From F1-60-MAGs163 sp046091165 (GTDB taxonomy: Bacteria; Actinomycetota; Thermoleophilia; Solirubrobacterales; Solirubrobacteraceae), in contig JBJTBE010000005.1 in assembly GCA_046091165.1 (NCBI GenBank), positions 1 to 10,840 of the forward strand: a stretch of DNA of 10,840 bases, written 5' to 3'. The notes under the pieces were generated by a model. The model saw nothing but the letters and a program-made list of their open reading frames with translations, was not told where the DNA came from and did not search any database. The position numbers were made by a program, and so were the translations under genes. Shown piece by piece: positions 1 through 6,485 of this stretch; position 1 is the first letter of the stretch; each line of letters opens with the position of its first letter.

Positions 1-2
1 TG

Positions 3-116
3 CCCGACTATGAGGGAGATCCCGTTGCCGACCGCTGGCCGCTCGACGCCGAGCTGGCGGCGCTGGCCGAGCGCTGGGAGATCGACCCGGAGCGCGAGCT
101 CCAGGTGCAGGCCTGA
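3..116 (+). CDS. C-terminal end of an unidentified protein (5' end outside window)
   Basis: An open frame enters from the left edge and gives 37 residues ending in ELQVQA before a TGA at 114-116. The tail is acidic and probably helical, with an amphipathic stretch around LAALAERWEIDPERE. That is too little to assign a family. Its stop overlaps the pdxH start in a TGATG arrangement (1-bp overlap), so the two are probably co-transcribed and translationally coupled. The frame has the GC-rich third positions of its neighbours, which supports it being real. Function unknown. Confidence 0.6.
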   Translation, partial: PDYEGDPVADRWPLDAELAALAERWEIDPERELQVQA

Positions 117-721
117 TGGCGGAAGCCCTGACCGGGGAGACTCTCCCCGAGGACCCGTTCGAGCTCTTCGCCGCCTGGCTCGCCGAGGCCGAGGCGACGG
201 GAATGACCGACCCCAACGCGGTGACGGTGGCGACCTCGGGCGAAGACGGACGGCCGAGCGCCCGAACTGTGCTGCTGCGCGGCGTCGGTCCCGACGGCTT
301 CTACTTCTACACCAACCGCACCAGCCTCAAGGGCCGCCAGCTGGCCGCAAACCCGCGGGCCGAGATGCTCTTTTTCTGGCGCGAGATGGGCCGCCAGATC
401 CTGATCCACGGGGACGTCTTCGAGGCTCCCGACGAGGACAGCGACGCCTACTTCGCCGGGCGCCCGCGTGAGTCCCAGATCGGCGCCTGGGCCTCCGAGC
501 AGGGCACCGTCATCCCCGACCGCGCCACGCTCGAGGCGCGGATCGCCGAGTTCACCGAGAAGTTCGAGGGCGAGCCGGTTCCGCGGCCGCCGCACTGGGG
601 CGGGTACATCGTCGCCCCCTATGCGATCGAGTTCTGGCAGGCTGGGGACTTCCGGCTCCACGACCGGTTCGTCTACGCCCGGGAGGGCGACGGCTGGACG
701 GTCGAGCGCCTGTCCCCCTGA
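116..721 (+). CDS. pdxH: Pyridoxamine/pyridoxine 5'-phosphate oxidase
   Basis: This 201-aa protein has the family's usual size. It should be the FMN enzyme that oxidises pyridoxine or pyridoxamine 5'-phosphate to pyridoxal 5'-phosphate in the cytoplasm. Visible family motifs are RTVLLRG (50-56), YTNRTSLKGRQLAANP (65-80), RQILIHG (93-99), YFAGRPRESQIGAWAS (112-127), WGGYIVAP (161-168), EFWQ (172-175) and RLHDR (180-184). By alignment from memory to E. coli PdxH, Tyr112, Arg116, Ser120, Arg180 and His182 match the substrate/PLP-binding residues. The split-barrel FMN domain and the C-terminal dimerisation segment are both complete. The ATG at 116 overlaps the upstream stop by one base. The next gene follows after 13 bp. 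Nothing suggests damage. Confidence 0.96.
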   Translation: MAEALTGETLPEDPFELFAAWLAEAEATGMTDPNAVTVATSGEDGRPSARTVLLRGVGPDGFYFYTNRTSLKGRQLAANPRAEMLFFWREMGRQILIHGDVFEAPDEDSDAYFAGRPRESQIGAWASEQGTVIPDRATLEARIAEFTEKFEGEPVPRPPHWGGYIVAPYAIEFWQAGDFRLHDRFVYAREGDGWTVERLSP

Positions 722-729
722 GAGGAGAG
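722..729 (+). promoter_or_regulatory. Ribosome binding site of the MDR reductase
   Basis: GAGGAGAG lies 5 bp before the ATG at 735, directly after the pdxH stop. It fixes the start of the reductase and rules out the longer in-frame reading that would begin inside pdxH. Confidence 0.75.
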
Positions 730-734
730 AACCC

Positions 735-1748
735 ATGGCCGAAGAGAATCGTCGCTACGTACTCGCCGAGCGCCCCGAGGGGCCGGTCGACGACAACACC
801 TTCGAGCTCGTGCGCGAGCCGGTGCCGGAGATCGCCGACGGCGAGGCGCTGGTGCGGGTCAAGTACATCTCGATCGACCCGACCAACCGGATGTGGATCG
901 GCGAGGAGCCGACCTACCTCCCGCCGGTGGCGATCGGCGAGGTGATGCGCGGCCTGGGCCTGAGCGAGGTCGTCGAGTCGAAGAACCCGAACTACCCGGT
1001 CGGCGCGCTGGTCAACGGCCTCACCGGCTGGCAGGACTACGCAGTGGTCAGTGACGCGATGCCGCTGATGGTGGTGCCTGAAGGAGTCGATGCCGACCCC
1101 GCCGACCTGCTCGGCGCCCTGGGCATGACCGGCTGTACTGCCTACTTCGGGATGCTCGAGATCGGCGAGCCGCACGAGGGCGACACCGTCGTCGTCTCCG
1201 CGGCGGCCGGCGCGGTCGGCTCGGTCGCCGGGCAGCTGGCCAAGCTGCAGGGCGCACGCGTGGTCGGGATCGCCGGCGGGCCGGAGAAGTGCGCCTTCCT
1301 CGTGGACGAGCTCGGCTTCGACGCCGCCGTCGACTACAAGGCCGAAGACTGGCGCGACCAGCTGAAGGCCGCCACGCCCGACGGGATCGACGTCGACTTC
1401 GAGAACGTCGGCGGCGAGATCATGGAAGCCGTCTTCTCCCGCCTCAACATCGGTGCGCGCGTCGCCCTATGTGGCCTCATCTCCGGCTACAACGACACCG
1501 AGCCTCCCCCCGGCCCCCGTTCGTTCGGCAACCTGCTGGTCAACCGGGTGCGCCTCCAGGGCTTCATCATTCTCGACTACTACCCGCGCTTCGGCGAGGC
1601 GATCACCGAGCTCTCCAAGCTCATGGCCGAAGGCAAGCTGAAGTCCGAGTCGACCGTGGTGGAGGGCTTCGAAGAGCTCCCGCGGGCGCTGAACATGCTC
1701 TTTGCCGGCGAGAACACCGGCAAGCTCGTGGTGAACGTCGAGGTCTGA
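735..1748 (+). CDS. NADP-dependent MDR oxidoreductase, CurA / leukotriene B4 12-hydroxydehydrogenase-like
   Basis: This 337-aa protein belongs to the zinc-free medium-chain reductase family that includes prostaglandin/alkenal reductases and CurA. These typically reduce the double bond of alpha,beta-unsaturated ketones or aldehydes with NADPH. The N-terminal GroES-like domain (about 1-130) contains YISIDPTNRMW and a GEVMRG motif. The family signature LGMTGCTAYFGM is at 129-140. The Rossmann motif AAAGAVGS is at 156-163, followed by the FENVGG (223-227 region) and CGLISGYN (246-253) segments typical of the LTB4DH branch. The catalytic zinc ligands of true alcohol dehydrogenases are absent, as expected. 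A strong Shine-Dalgarno precedes the ATG. It probably shares a transcript with pdxH, but no functional link is evident. The natural substrate cannot be predicted. Confidence 0.93.
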   Translation: MAEENRRYVLAERPEGPVDDNTFELVREPVPEIADGEALVRVKYISIDPTNRMWIGEEPTYLPPVAIGEVMRGLGLSEVVESKNPNYPVGALVNGLTGWQDYAVVSDAMPLMVVPEGVDADPADLLGALGMTGCTAYFGMLEIGEPHEGDTVVVSAAAGAVGSVAGQLAKLQGARVVGIAGGPEKCAFLVDELGFDAAVDYKAEDWRDQLKAATPDGIDVDFENVGGEIMEAVFSRLNIGARVALCGLISGYNDTEPPPGPRSFGNLLVNRVRLQGFIILDYYPRFGEAITELSKLMAEGKLKSESTVVEGFEELPRALNMLFAGENTGKLVVNVEV

Positions 1749-1754
1749 GCGTGC

Positions 1755-2783
1755 CTAGAGTTCGGCGCCGTTGGCGAGTGCCCAGGCGATCGACCTGCGC
1801 ATGCCGTCGAGAAGGTCGGTAGCGGGCTCAAACCCGAAGTCCCGCACGGCATCTGCCGGTGAGCAGGCGATGTTCATGTCGAGCTCGCCCATCACGTGGA
1901 CGGCCTGCGAGTAGCGGCCGCGCTCCTGGAGCTGCCGGTCGGCGAAGCGGGCTATCGAGGAGACGGCGTGCGGCAGCCGGGGTATGCGGCCCGAGGAGGT
2001 GAGCCCCTCGAGTTCCAATGCCTGCTGGACGGTCTCGACGATCCTGCGGAACTCGTAGGGCTGAGCGTCCGCGAGCCAGTAGGAGTTGCCGGAAGCGGCG
2101 AGCGAGAGCTGGGCCTGCCGGATGCCGCGGGCGAGCGAGTCAACGGCGACCATGGAACGCCGGTTGCGGCCGTCTCCGACCATCGGGAACATGCCCTTGC
2201 GGACGGTCCGGAAGAACTCGCTCTGGCGCTCGGGCTGGAACGGCCCATAGAACCAGGGAGGCCTGATGATCACGAAGTCGGTTCCTGTGCCGGTTAGTTC
2301 CTTCACGGCGAGCTCGGCCTGCATCTTCGAGAGTCCGTAGCCGAGCCACGGGGAATAGGCGTCGTTGCTGTGGAAGAGGTCGGAGGGCCCCGGGTTGAAG
2401 CCGAACGGCGAGTTCGACGAGACGTAGACGACGCGGCGGACTCCTGCCGTCCTGGCCGCGACGACGAGCCTGCGCGTCAGCTCAACGTTGACACGCTCGA
2501 AGTCGGCGGGGTCTGCGGGGTGGATCACCGAAGCGGCGTGGATCAGGTCGGCTTCCTCCGTGCCCTCCATCAGCGCCTCGAACGGCGACTTGTCGACGAG
2601 ATTCCCGGTGACGATGGCGGCGCCGGGAGCCAGCGTCTCGACCTGAGTCCGCTCGGCATTGTCGAGGACCGCAAGGCGCACCGGCTCGGGCGCCCCCGCG
2701 AGCTCAACGGTCAGCGCCCGCCCAAGCCAGCCCCCGGCGCCGGCGACGACCGTCAGCCTCGGCGGCGCGAGCTCAGACGACAT
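1755..2783 (-). CDS. Extended SDR, NAD-dependent epimerase/dehydratase family (3beta-HSD-like)
   Basis: This 342-aa protein is an extended short-chain dehydrogenase. It has a Rossmann motif GAGGWLG (15-21), the strand-4 region HAASVIHPADP, a catalytic serine region VSSNSPFG (121-128) and the active-site pair Tyr149/Lys153 in YGLSK. The RPPWFYGP segment (174-181) and the C-terminal FGFEPATDLLDGMRRSIAWA are typical of 3beta-hydroxysteroid dehydrogenase/sugar-epimerase relatives. It is the last gene of a five-gene minus-strand overlapping cluster. Its ATG lies 11 bp inside the end of the UbiA gene, so translation is probably coupled. Only 6 bp separate its stop from the convergent MDR gene. The likely role is oxidation or reduction of a hydroxyl/keto group on a sugar or lipid-linked substrate, possibly the ketoreduction step of the cluster. 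Substrate unknown. Confidence 0.9.
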   Translation of the reverse strand: MSSELAPPRLTVVAGAGGWLGRALTVELAGAPEPVRLAVLDNAERTQVETLAPGAAIVTGNLVDKSPFEALMEGTEEADLIHAASVIHPADPADFERVNVELTRRLVVAARTAGVRRVVYVSSNSPFGFNPGPSDLFHSNDAYSPWLGYGLSKMQAELAVKELTGTGTDFVIIRPPWFYGPFQPERQSEFFRTVRKGMFPMVGDGRNRRSMVAVDSLARGIRQAQLSLAASGNSYWLADAQPYEFRRIVETVQQALELEGLTSSGRIPRLPHAVSSIARFADRQLQERGRYSQAVHVMGELDMNIACSPADAVRDFGFEPATDLLDGMRRSIAWALANGAEL

Positions 2784-3666
2784 ATCCGATGAGAACGAAT
2801 GCGGCAGCCCAGAGGATCCCGGTCACCTGGATGAAGCGGTCGCCGAGCGCGATCTCGGTGGGGCCTGCGTCGGTTCCCTTTCCGATCACGAGTTGCATGT
2901 AGCGGAGGATCCCGGCTACGACGAAGAAGGTGGTGAGATAGAGCAGGTCCGAGTCGTAACGCTCGATCGCGTAGTCGCTTACCGTGAACAGGCAGTAGAA
3001 GCCGATCACCGCGGAGGCGAGCACCGCGAGCGCAACATCGATGAACTCGACGCTGTAGCCGGCAAGCGCCGGCCGGTTCCCGTCGCCGTCTGACTTTAGA
3101 TCCGCCCGGCGCTTGCCGACCGCGAGCAGCAGGGCTAGGAGGCCTCCGCAGAGGATCAGGAACTGCGAAGCCTCAACCTGGATGGCGGTGGTCCCGGCGA
3201 GGATCCGCAGCACGAAGCCGGCGGCGATGATCAGGATGTCGAGGAGGGCAACGTGACGCAGGCCGAACGAGTAGGCCAGGTTTATCGCCACGTATGTCGC
3301 GATCACCGCGATGAAGGCGGCGTCGAAGCCGAAGGCAACGGTCAGCGCTACCGCCGCCAGCAGGCAGGCCGCCGCCACGGCGAAAGCCTGCCCCGAGGTG
3401 ACCGAACCGGAGGCCAGGGGCCGGCTGGACTTGGTTGGGTGAGCGGCATCCTCATCGCGGTCACGCCAGTCGTTGATGACGTACACGAAACTGGCCACCA
3501 GGCAGAAGACGACGAACGCGCCGATGATGTCCACGATCGCCGTGGAGTCGGTCAGTTTCTTCGAGAAGAGCAGCGGGACCAGGACAAAGACGTTCTTTGT
3601 CCACTGGCGCGGGCGCATCAGGGCGAGGATCGAGGTCGCGGTGCTTTCTCGGGCGGCCTGGGTCAT
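2773..3666 (-). CDS. UbiA-family decaprenyl-phosphate phosphoribosyltransferase-like (DPPR synthase)
   Basis: This 297-aa integral membrane prenyltransferase has about eight or nine hydrophobic helices. MRPRQWTKNVFVLVPL (17-32), NDWRDRDEDAAHPTKSSRPL (65-84) and AVGKRRADL (182-190) closely resemble Mycobacterium Rv3806c, which transfers phosphoribose from PRPP to decaprenyl phosphate. The first Asp-rich motif is NDxxD (Asn65, Asp66, Asp69) with further acidic residues. The second aspartate region is YSFGLRHVALLDILIIAAG, containing Asp143. The HPTK..RP element after the first motif is a mark of this subfamily rather than of quinone prenyltransferases. The ATG overlaps the GMC stop by 4 bp (ATGA), and no strong Shine-Dalgarno is seen. 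In mycobacteria the product feeds arabinan synthesis; here the acceptor lipid and end product are inferred. A different UbiA reaction remains possible. Confidence 0.85.
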   Translation of the reverse strand: MTQAARESTATSILALMRPRQWTKNVFVLVPLLFSKKLTDSTAIVDIIGAFVVFCLVASFVYVINDWRDRDEDAAHPTKSSRPLASGSVTSGQAFAVAAACLLAAVALTVAFGFDAAFIAVIATYVAINLAYSFGLRHVALLDILIIAAGFVLRILAGTTAIQVEASQFLILCGGLLALLLAVGKRRADLKSDGDGNRPALAGYSVEFIDVALAVLASAVIGFYCLFTVSDYAIERYDSDLLYLTTFFVVAGILRYMQLVIGKGTDAGPTEIALGDRFIQVTGILWAAAFVLIGYVV

Positions 3667-5078
3667 TGGCGGGCTAGGAAGTGCCGGGCGTTTCGCGCCG
3701 CGAGGGCCATCACAAGGCCCTGCGGGTTTATCCCCGGCGCCGAAGGTATGAGTGAGGCATCGCTGACGTGAACGCCGTCGACCGCTCGCAGGTTCCCGAA
3801 CGAGTCGGTCGGGTGGTAACCGCGCCCTTCTCCCATCGGGAGGCTCGAGAATGTGTGGACCGTCATCAGGCCGGCGGAGAGGGGGAGGATGCGGGGGATC
3901 CTCGCCACGTCGCGCGGACCGGTGATCGAACCGAGGCCCGGTACGCCGGTTCGAATTTCCATTGCGCCCGCGGCCAGGAGAAGGTGGCAGGTGCGTCGAA
4001 GCCCGGTCGAAAGTAATGCCCGGTCTTCGCGCGAGAGCCAGAGGAGAGGGACGGGGTCGGCAGAGCCGGGAAGCTGCCTGACGGTGCCCGTCGCCCTCGT
4101 CGGAGCAACAGCCGCGTAGTAGGCGCCAACGTGGTCAGGGTGGTCAAGAAAGGACCGGCCTTCCGGCCATTCCCCCGAGAGCGCCAGCGCCAGCTGGCTC
4201 GCCGTGCGGGCCGAGCCGCCGATCGTGATCTGCGGGGCAAACTCCTTGACCTGGTGGACCGGAACGTCGTTCGCAGGCCCCAGCGATTCCTCGAACCGGG
4301 CCAGGGCCTTGACGGTCGGGTGTGCAGACAGGCTCCCACGCCCCAGCCGCACACCACTGCGGCGAAGCAGCCCCGCCGAACCAACGGCTCCGCAGCAGAG
4401 CCAGACGTGCTCGGCCTCGATGATGCGCTCCCCGCCCTTGGAATCACGGGTGACCACCCCGGTTACGTGGCGGTTGGGAATAGTCAGGCGCTCGGCACGA
4501 ACGCCGGTCACGAATCGGGCCCCTGCCCGCTCGGCGCGCGGCACGAACGTGGAACTCATGCCGTGCCAGGTTGTGGTGCCGTCGGGCTCGCGGTGGGCCC
4601 ATCGTGGCACCTCCTGGCAGCTCCAGCCAACCGCTGCGGCGCCGCCGCAGAGCCGCAGAGACGCTCCGTCGAGGGTTTCGTCGCCGAGGGCAATTCCCAG
4701 CGTCTCCTCGATATCGGGGGCGACCGCGGCGATCTCCTCAGGCGTCAGTTCAACGATGCCGTGCTCGCGGCGCCAGCGGTCGAGAAGGGCCTCGCCGGGG
4801 AGGTGGTAGAGGCCGCTGTTCACCTCGGTGCTGCCGCCCAGGCAGCACCCCTCGGCGTAGTTGAGCAGGTAGTTGCCGAACATCGCTGTCGTGCCGCGGT
4901 TTCGGTACTGCAGGCGCAGCTGGTCGAGGGAGAACTGCTCCACTTCGCCCCGCTCGATCCGCCGTCCCTCCTCGATCACCAATACCTCTTCTCCGGCCTC
5001 CGAGAGATGAGCCGCAGTGACGGCACCGCCGGCGCCGGAGCCGATAACGAGGTGCCTCGTCCGCACGGGAGTCGCCAT
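3663..5078 (-). CDS. GMC-family FAD-dependent oxidoreductase
   Basis: This 471-aa flavoprotein begins with a Rossmann FAD motif, GSGAGG (13-18), and the ribose-binding acidic residues in VIEEG (34-38). The GMC-like segment GCCLGGSTEVNSGL (77-90) follows. The C-terminal GMC_oxred_C region has VHTFSSLPMGEG (407-418), TDSFGNLRAVDGVHVSDASLIPS (424-446 region) and GINPQGLVMALAARNA. His408 and Asn451 are candidates for the catalytic pair. GMC enzymes oxidise hydroxyls of sugars, sterols or alcohols. There is no signal peptide or Tat motif, so it should be cytoplasmic or membrane-associated through a partner. The ATG at 5078 is preferred because it overlaps the upstream stop as TGATG and starts directly at the FAD fold. 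A longer reading to 5186 would add 36 Arg/Ala-rich residues with no homology. Substrate unknown; the UbiA neighbour hints at a polyprenyl-linked sugar. Confidence 0.92.
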   Translation of the reverse strand: MATPVRTRHLVIGSGAGGAVTAAHLSEAGEEVLVIEEGRRIERGEVEQFSLDQLRLQYRNRGTTAMFGNYLLNYAEGCCLGGSTEVNSGLYHLPGEALLDRWRREHGIVELTPEEIAAVAPDIEETLGIALGDETLDGASLRLCGGAAAVGWSCQEVPRWAHREPDGTTTWHGMSSTFVPRAERAGARFVTGVRAERLTIPNRHVTGVVTRDSKGGERIIEAEHVWLCCGAVGSAGLLRRSGVRLGRGSLSAHPTVKALARFEESLGPANDVPVHQVKEFAPQITIGGSARTASQLALALSGEWPEGRSFLDHPDHVGAYYAAVAPTRATGTVRQLPGSADPVPLLWLSREDRALLSTGLRRTCHLLLAAGAMEIRTGVPGLGSITGPRDVARIPRILPLSAGLMTVHTFSSLPMGEGRGYHPTDSFGNLRAVDGVHVSDASLIPSAPGINPQGLVMALAARNARHFLARQ

Positions 5079-5416
5079 CAACGCCCCGGCTGGCGGGAGT
5101 AGTAGGCGGCGAGGGCGATCGATCGAACACCGGCGGCGAGCTGCCCGAGCGGCGGGGCGGCCGCCCCAGCCCAGCGGTCCATCCACCGGTCCCTCACATC
5201 CGGGTCGAGAGCTTCGAGCGGATCACCTTCCGCAAGGCGCACGCGGGCGGCGAGCAGGGCAGCCGCCGCGTTCATCGCGGGGCCGGTGGGAAACGGCATC
5301 GCGTTGATCAACTCGGCCGACAGCCGGGCCGCCCGGGCGATCTCCTCATCGCCTGCCTCGGGCACCGCCGCGCGCAGTGCCGCTGCCGAGAAGGATGCGT
5401 AGAAGTCGGCTATCAC
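5078..5416 (-). CDS. Small protein upstream of the GMC gene, possible gluconate-2-dehydrogenase-subunit-3-like partner
   Basis: This 112-aa protein starts with a GTG (5414-5416) whose G is shared with the last base of the upstream TAG stop. AGGGG lies 4 bp before it (CTGAGGGGATAGTG). It is predicted to be mostly alpha-helical and Ala-rich: an ADFYASFSAAAL start, a middle MPFPTGPAMNAAAALL, an acidic DPDVRDRWMDRW and the end RSIALAAYYSRQPGR. Short helical proteins ending in a YYS-x-P-like motif often sit next to GMC dehydrogenases, where they act as small or chaperone-like subunits (the gamma subunit of FAD-glucose dehydrogenase, gluconate 2-dehydrogenase subunit 3). The position directly before the GMC gene with a 1-bp overlap fits a subunit role. 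Unlike many family members it has no Tat signal, matching the signal-less GMC protein. The family assignment is tentative; that it is a gene is fairly secure. Confidence 0.7.
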   Translation of the reverse strand: MIADFYASFSAAALRAAVPEAGDEEIARAARLSAELINAMPFPTGPAMNAAAALLAARVRLAEGDPLEALDPDVRDRWMDRWAGAAAPPLGQLAAGVRSIALAAYYSRQPGR

Positions 5417-6432
5417 TATCCCCTCAGCATGCGGGCCATCGTCCCCGAGATCGGCATCCGGTGAGCAGAGTTTCCGGATGGGCCCGGGGCGGCAAGGTAG
5501 GTCTCGTAGGCCTTGATCATGCTGTCGGAGTTCGAGAGCTTCGGCCGCCACCCAAGCTCCTCGACGACCGGCTCCATGTCGAAGTAGAACGGTGTGTAGG
5601 CCGAACGCCAGTGCCACTTTGAGAAGGGCGAGAGCCCGGTCATGCGCAGGCCCCCAAGGGAAGCCTCCGTCGCCCAGACCGGTATCGGGAGCAGGCGTGA
5701 TCCCGAGCCGGCGTGGTCGACCAGTTTCTGGATGTCCTCGCGGACGGTTCCGAATTCGAGAGCTCCGATGTTGTAGTCGCCGGGCGCCTCCTTCCTGACG
5801 GCCGCAACAACGGCGTCGGCGAAATCGTTGCCGTCGCACAGCTGGAAGAGGTTGTTGCCCCCGCCGAGCAGCGGGACGGCCTTTCCCGCGCGAATCCGGG
5901 AGAAGATCATGTCGAAGAGGCCGAGGCGGCCCTCAGCGATCAGGGTGCGTGGGCGCAGGATCGAGGCAGTAAGGCCCTGGTTGCGGGCGTCGGAGACCGC
6001 GGCTTCTCCCGCTGCCTTGCTGACCCCGTACTCCTCGAATGGGGCGACAGGCGTCGCATTGGTGACCGGCACCGCTTTCGGCGCGCCGAAAATGGCGCTG
6101 GATGAGACGTGGCAGCAGTAGGCACCCTGTTCACGGGCGGCGTAGAGGACGTTCTGCGTCCCGCCCAGGTTGACCCGCAGGTACTCCTCGGGGGTTGAGT
6201 TGGTGATCGGGACGAGCGCTGCGTTGCTGACCACGACGTCGAACCCGGCGAGCGCCTTGTCGACCGCAGCCCGGTCGGTGATGTCGCAGAACGCGTATCC
6301 GGCCGCTTCGGGAAAGTCCGGGCCCGGGTCGACGACGTCGACGGCGGTCACATCGAAGCCGGCCTCAATGAGGGCAGCGCTGATCAGCGTTCCCAGGAAG
6401 CCGGTGCCGCCCGTGACCAGAGCCTTCTCCAC
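5416..6432 (-). CDS. Extended SDR, NAD-dependent epimerase/dehydratase family
   Basis: This 338-aa extended SDR has the NAD(P)-binding motif GGTGFLG (8-14), a D-I-T at the adenine-binding strand (50-52), SNAALVP (69-74), catalytic serines in HVSSSAIFG (108-116), and Tyr135/Lys139 in YGVSK. LRPRTLIAEGRLGLFD (159-174) and GWRPKLSNSDSMIKAYETYL are typical of GalE/3beta-HSD-like epimerases. The C-terminus carries an unusual basic tail (HRMPISGTMARMLRG). It starts with GTG at 6432, preceded at 8 bp by AGGA. It is the first of five overlapping minus-strand genes and lies 53 bp after the glycosidase gene. It could oxidise, reduce or epimerise a nucleotide- or lipid-linked sugar. It is clearly different from the second SDR of the cluster (SDR at 1755-2783), so the two probably do separate steps. 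Confidence 0.9.
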   Translation of the reverse strand: MEKALVTGGTGFLGTLISAALIEAGFDVTAVDVVDPGPDFPEAAGYAFCDITDRAAVDKALAGFDVVVSNAALVPITNSTPEEYLRVNLGGTQNVLYAAREQGAYCCHVSSSAIFGAPKAVPVTNATPVAPFEEYGVSKAAGEAAVSDARNQGLTASILRPRTLIAEGRLGLFDMIFSRIRAGKAVPLLGGGNNLFQLCDGNDFADAVVAAVRKEAPGDYNIGALEFGTVREDIQKLVDHAGSGSRLLPIPVWATEASLGGLRMTGLSPFSKWHWRSAYTPFYFDMEPVVEELGWRPKLSNSDSMIKAYETYLAAPGPSGNSAHRMPISGTMARMLRG

Positions 6433-6485
6433 GCTGAGAATCCTATGCCGAAGACGACGCGGGGCTGGGCTTCCGCGCCCGTGCC
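6433..6485 (-). other. 53-bp gap between glycosidase and SDR cluster
   Basis: This short spacer separates two same-strand genes. It contains the probable Shine-Dalgarno (AGGA) of the SDR. No strong hairpin followed by a T-run and no clear -35/-10 pair was found. The glycosidase may therefore be read through into the five-gene cluster, but a weak internal promoter cannot be excluded. Confidence 0.4.

Noticed and set aside
468..734. Extension of the MDR reductase upstream to 468
   Set aside because: It would overlap pdxH by more than 250 bases and add a Ser/Arg/Pro-rich tail. The Shine-Dalgarno at 722-729 and family length support ATG 735.
8..736. 242-aa - strand frame opposite pdxH
   Set aside because: pdxH is unambiguous on the + strand; the antisense translation has no family features.
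4131..5102. Long open frame (323 aa) on the + strand opposite the GMC gene
   Set aside because: It is antisense to a gene with clear FAD and GMC motifs. Its translation is Arg/Gly/Ala-rich without recognisable domains, the usual shadow frame of GC-rich DNA.
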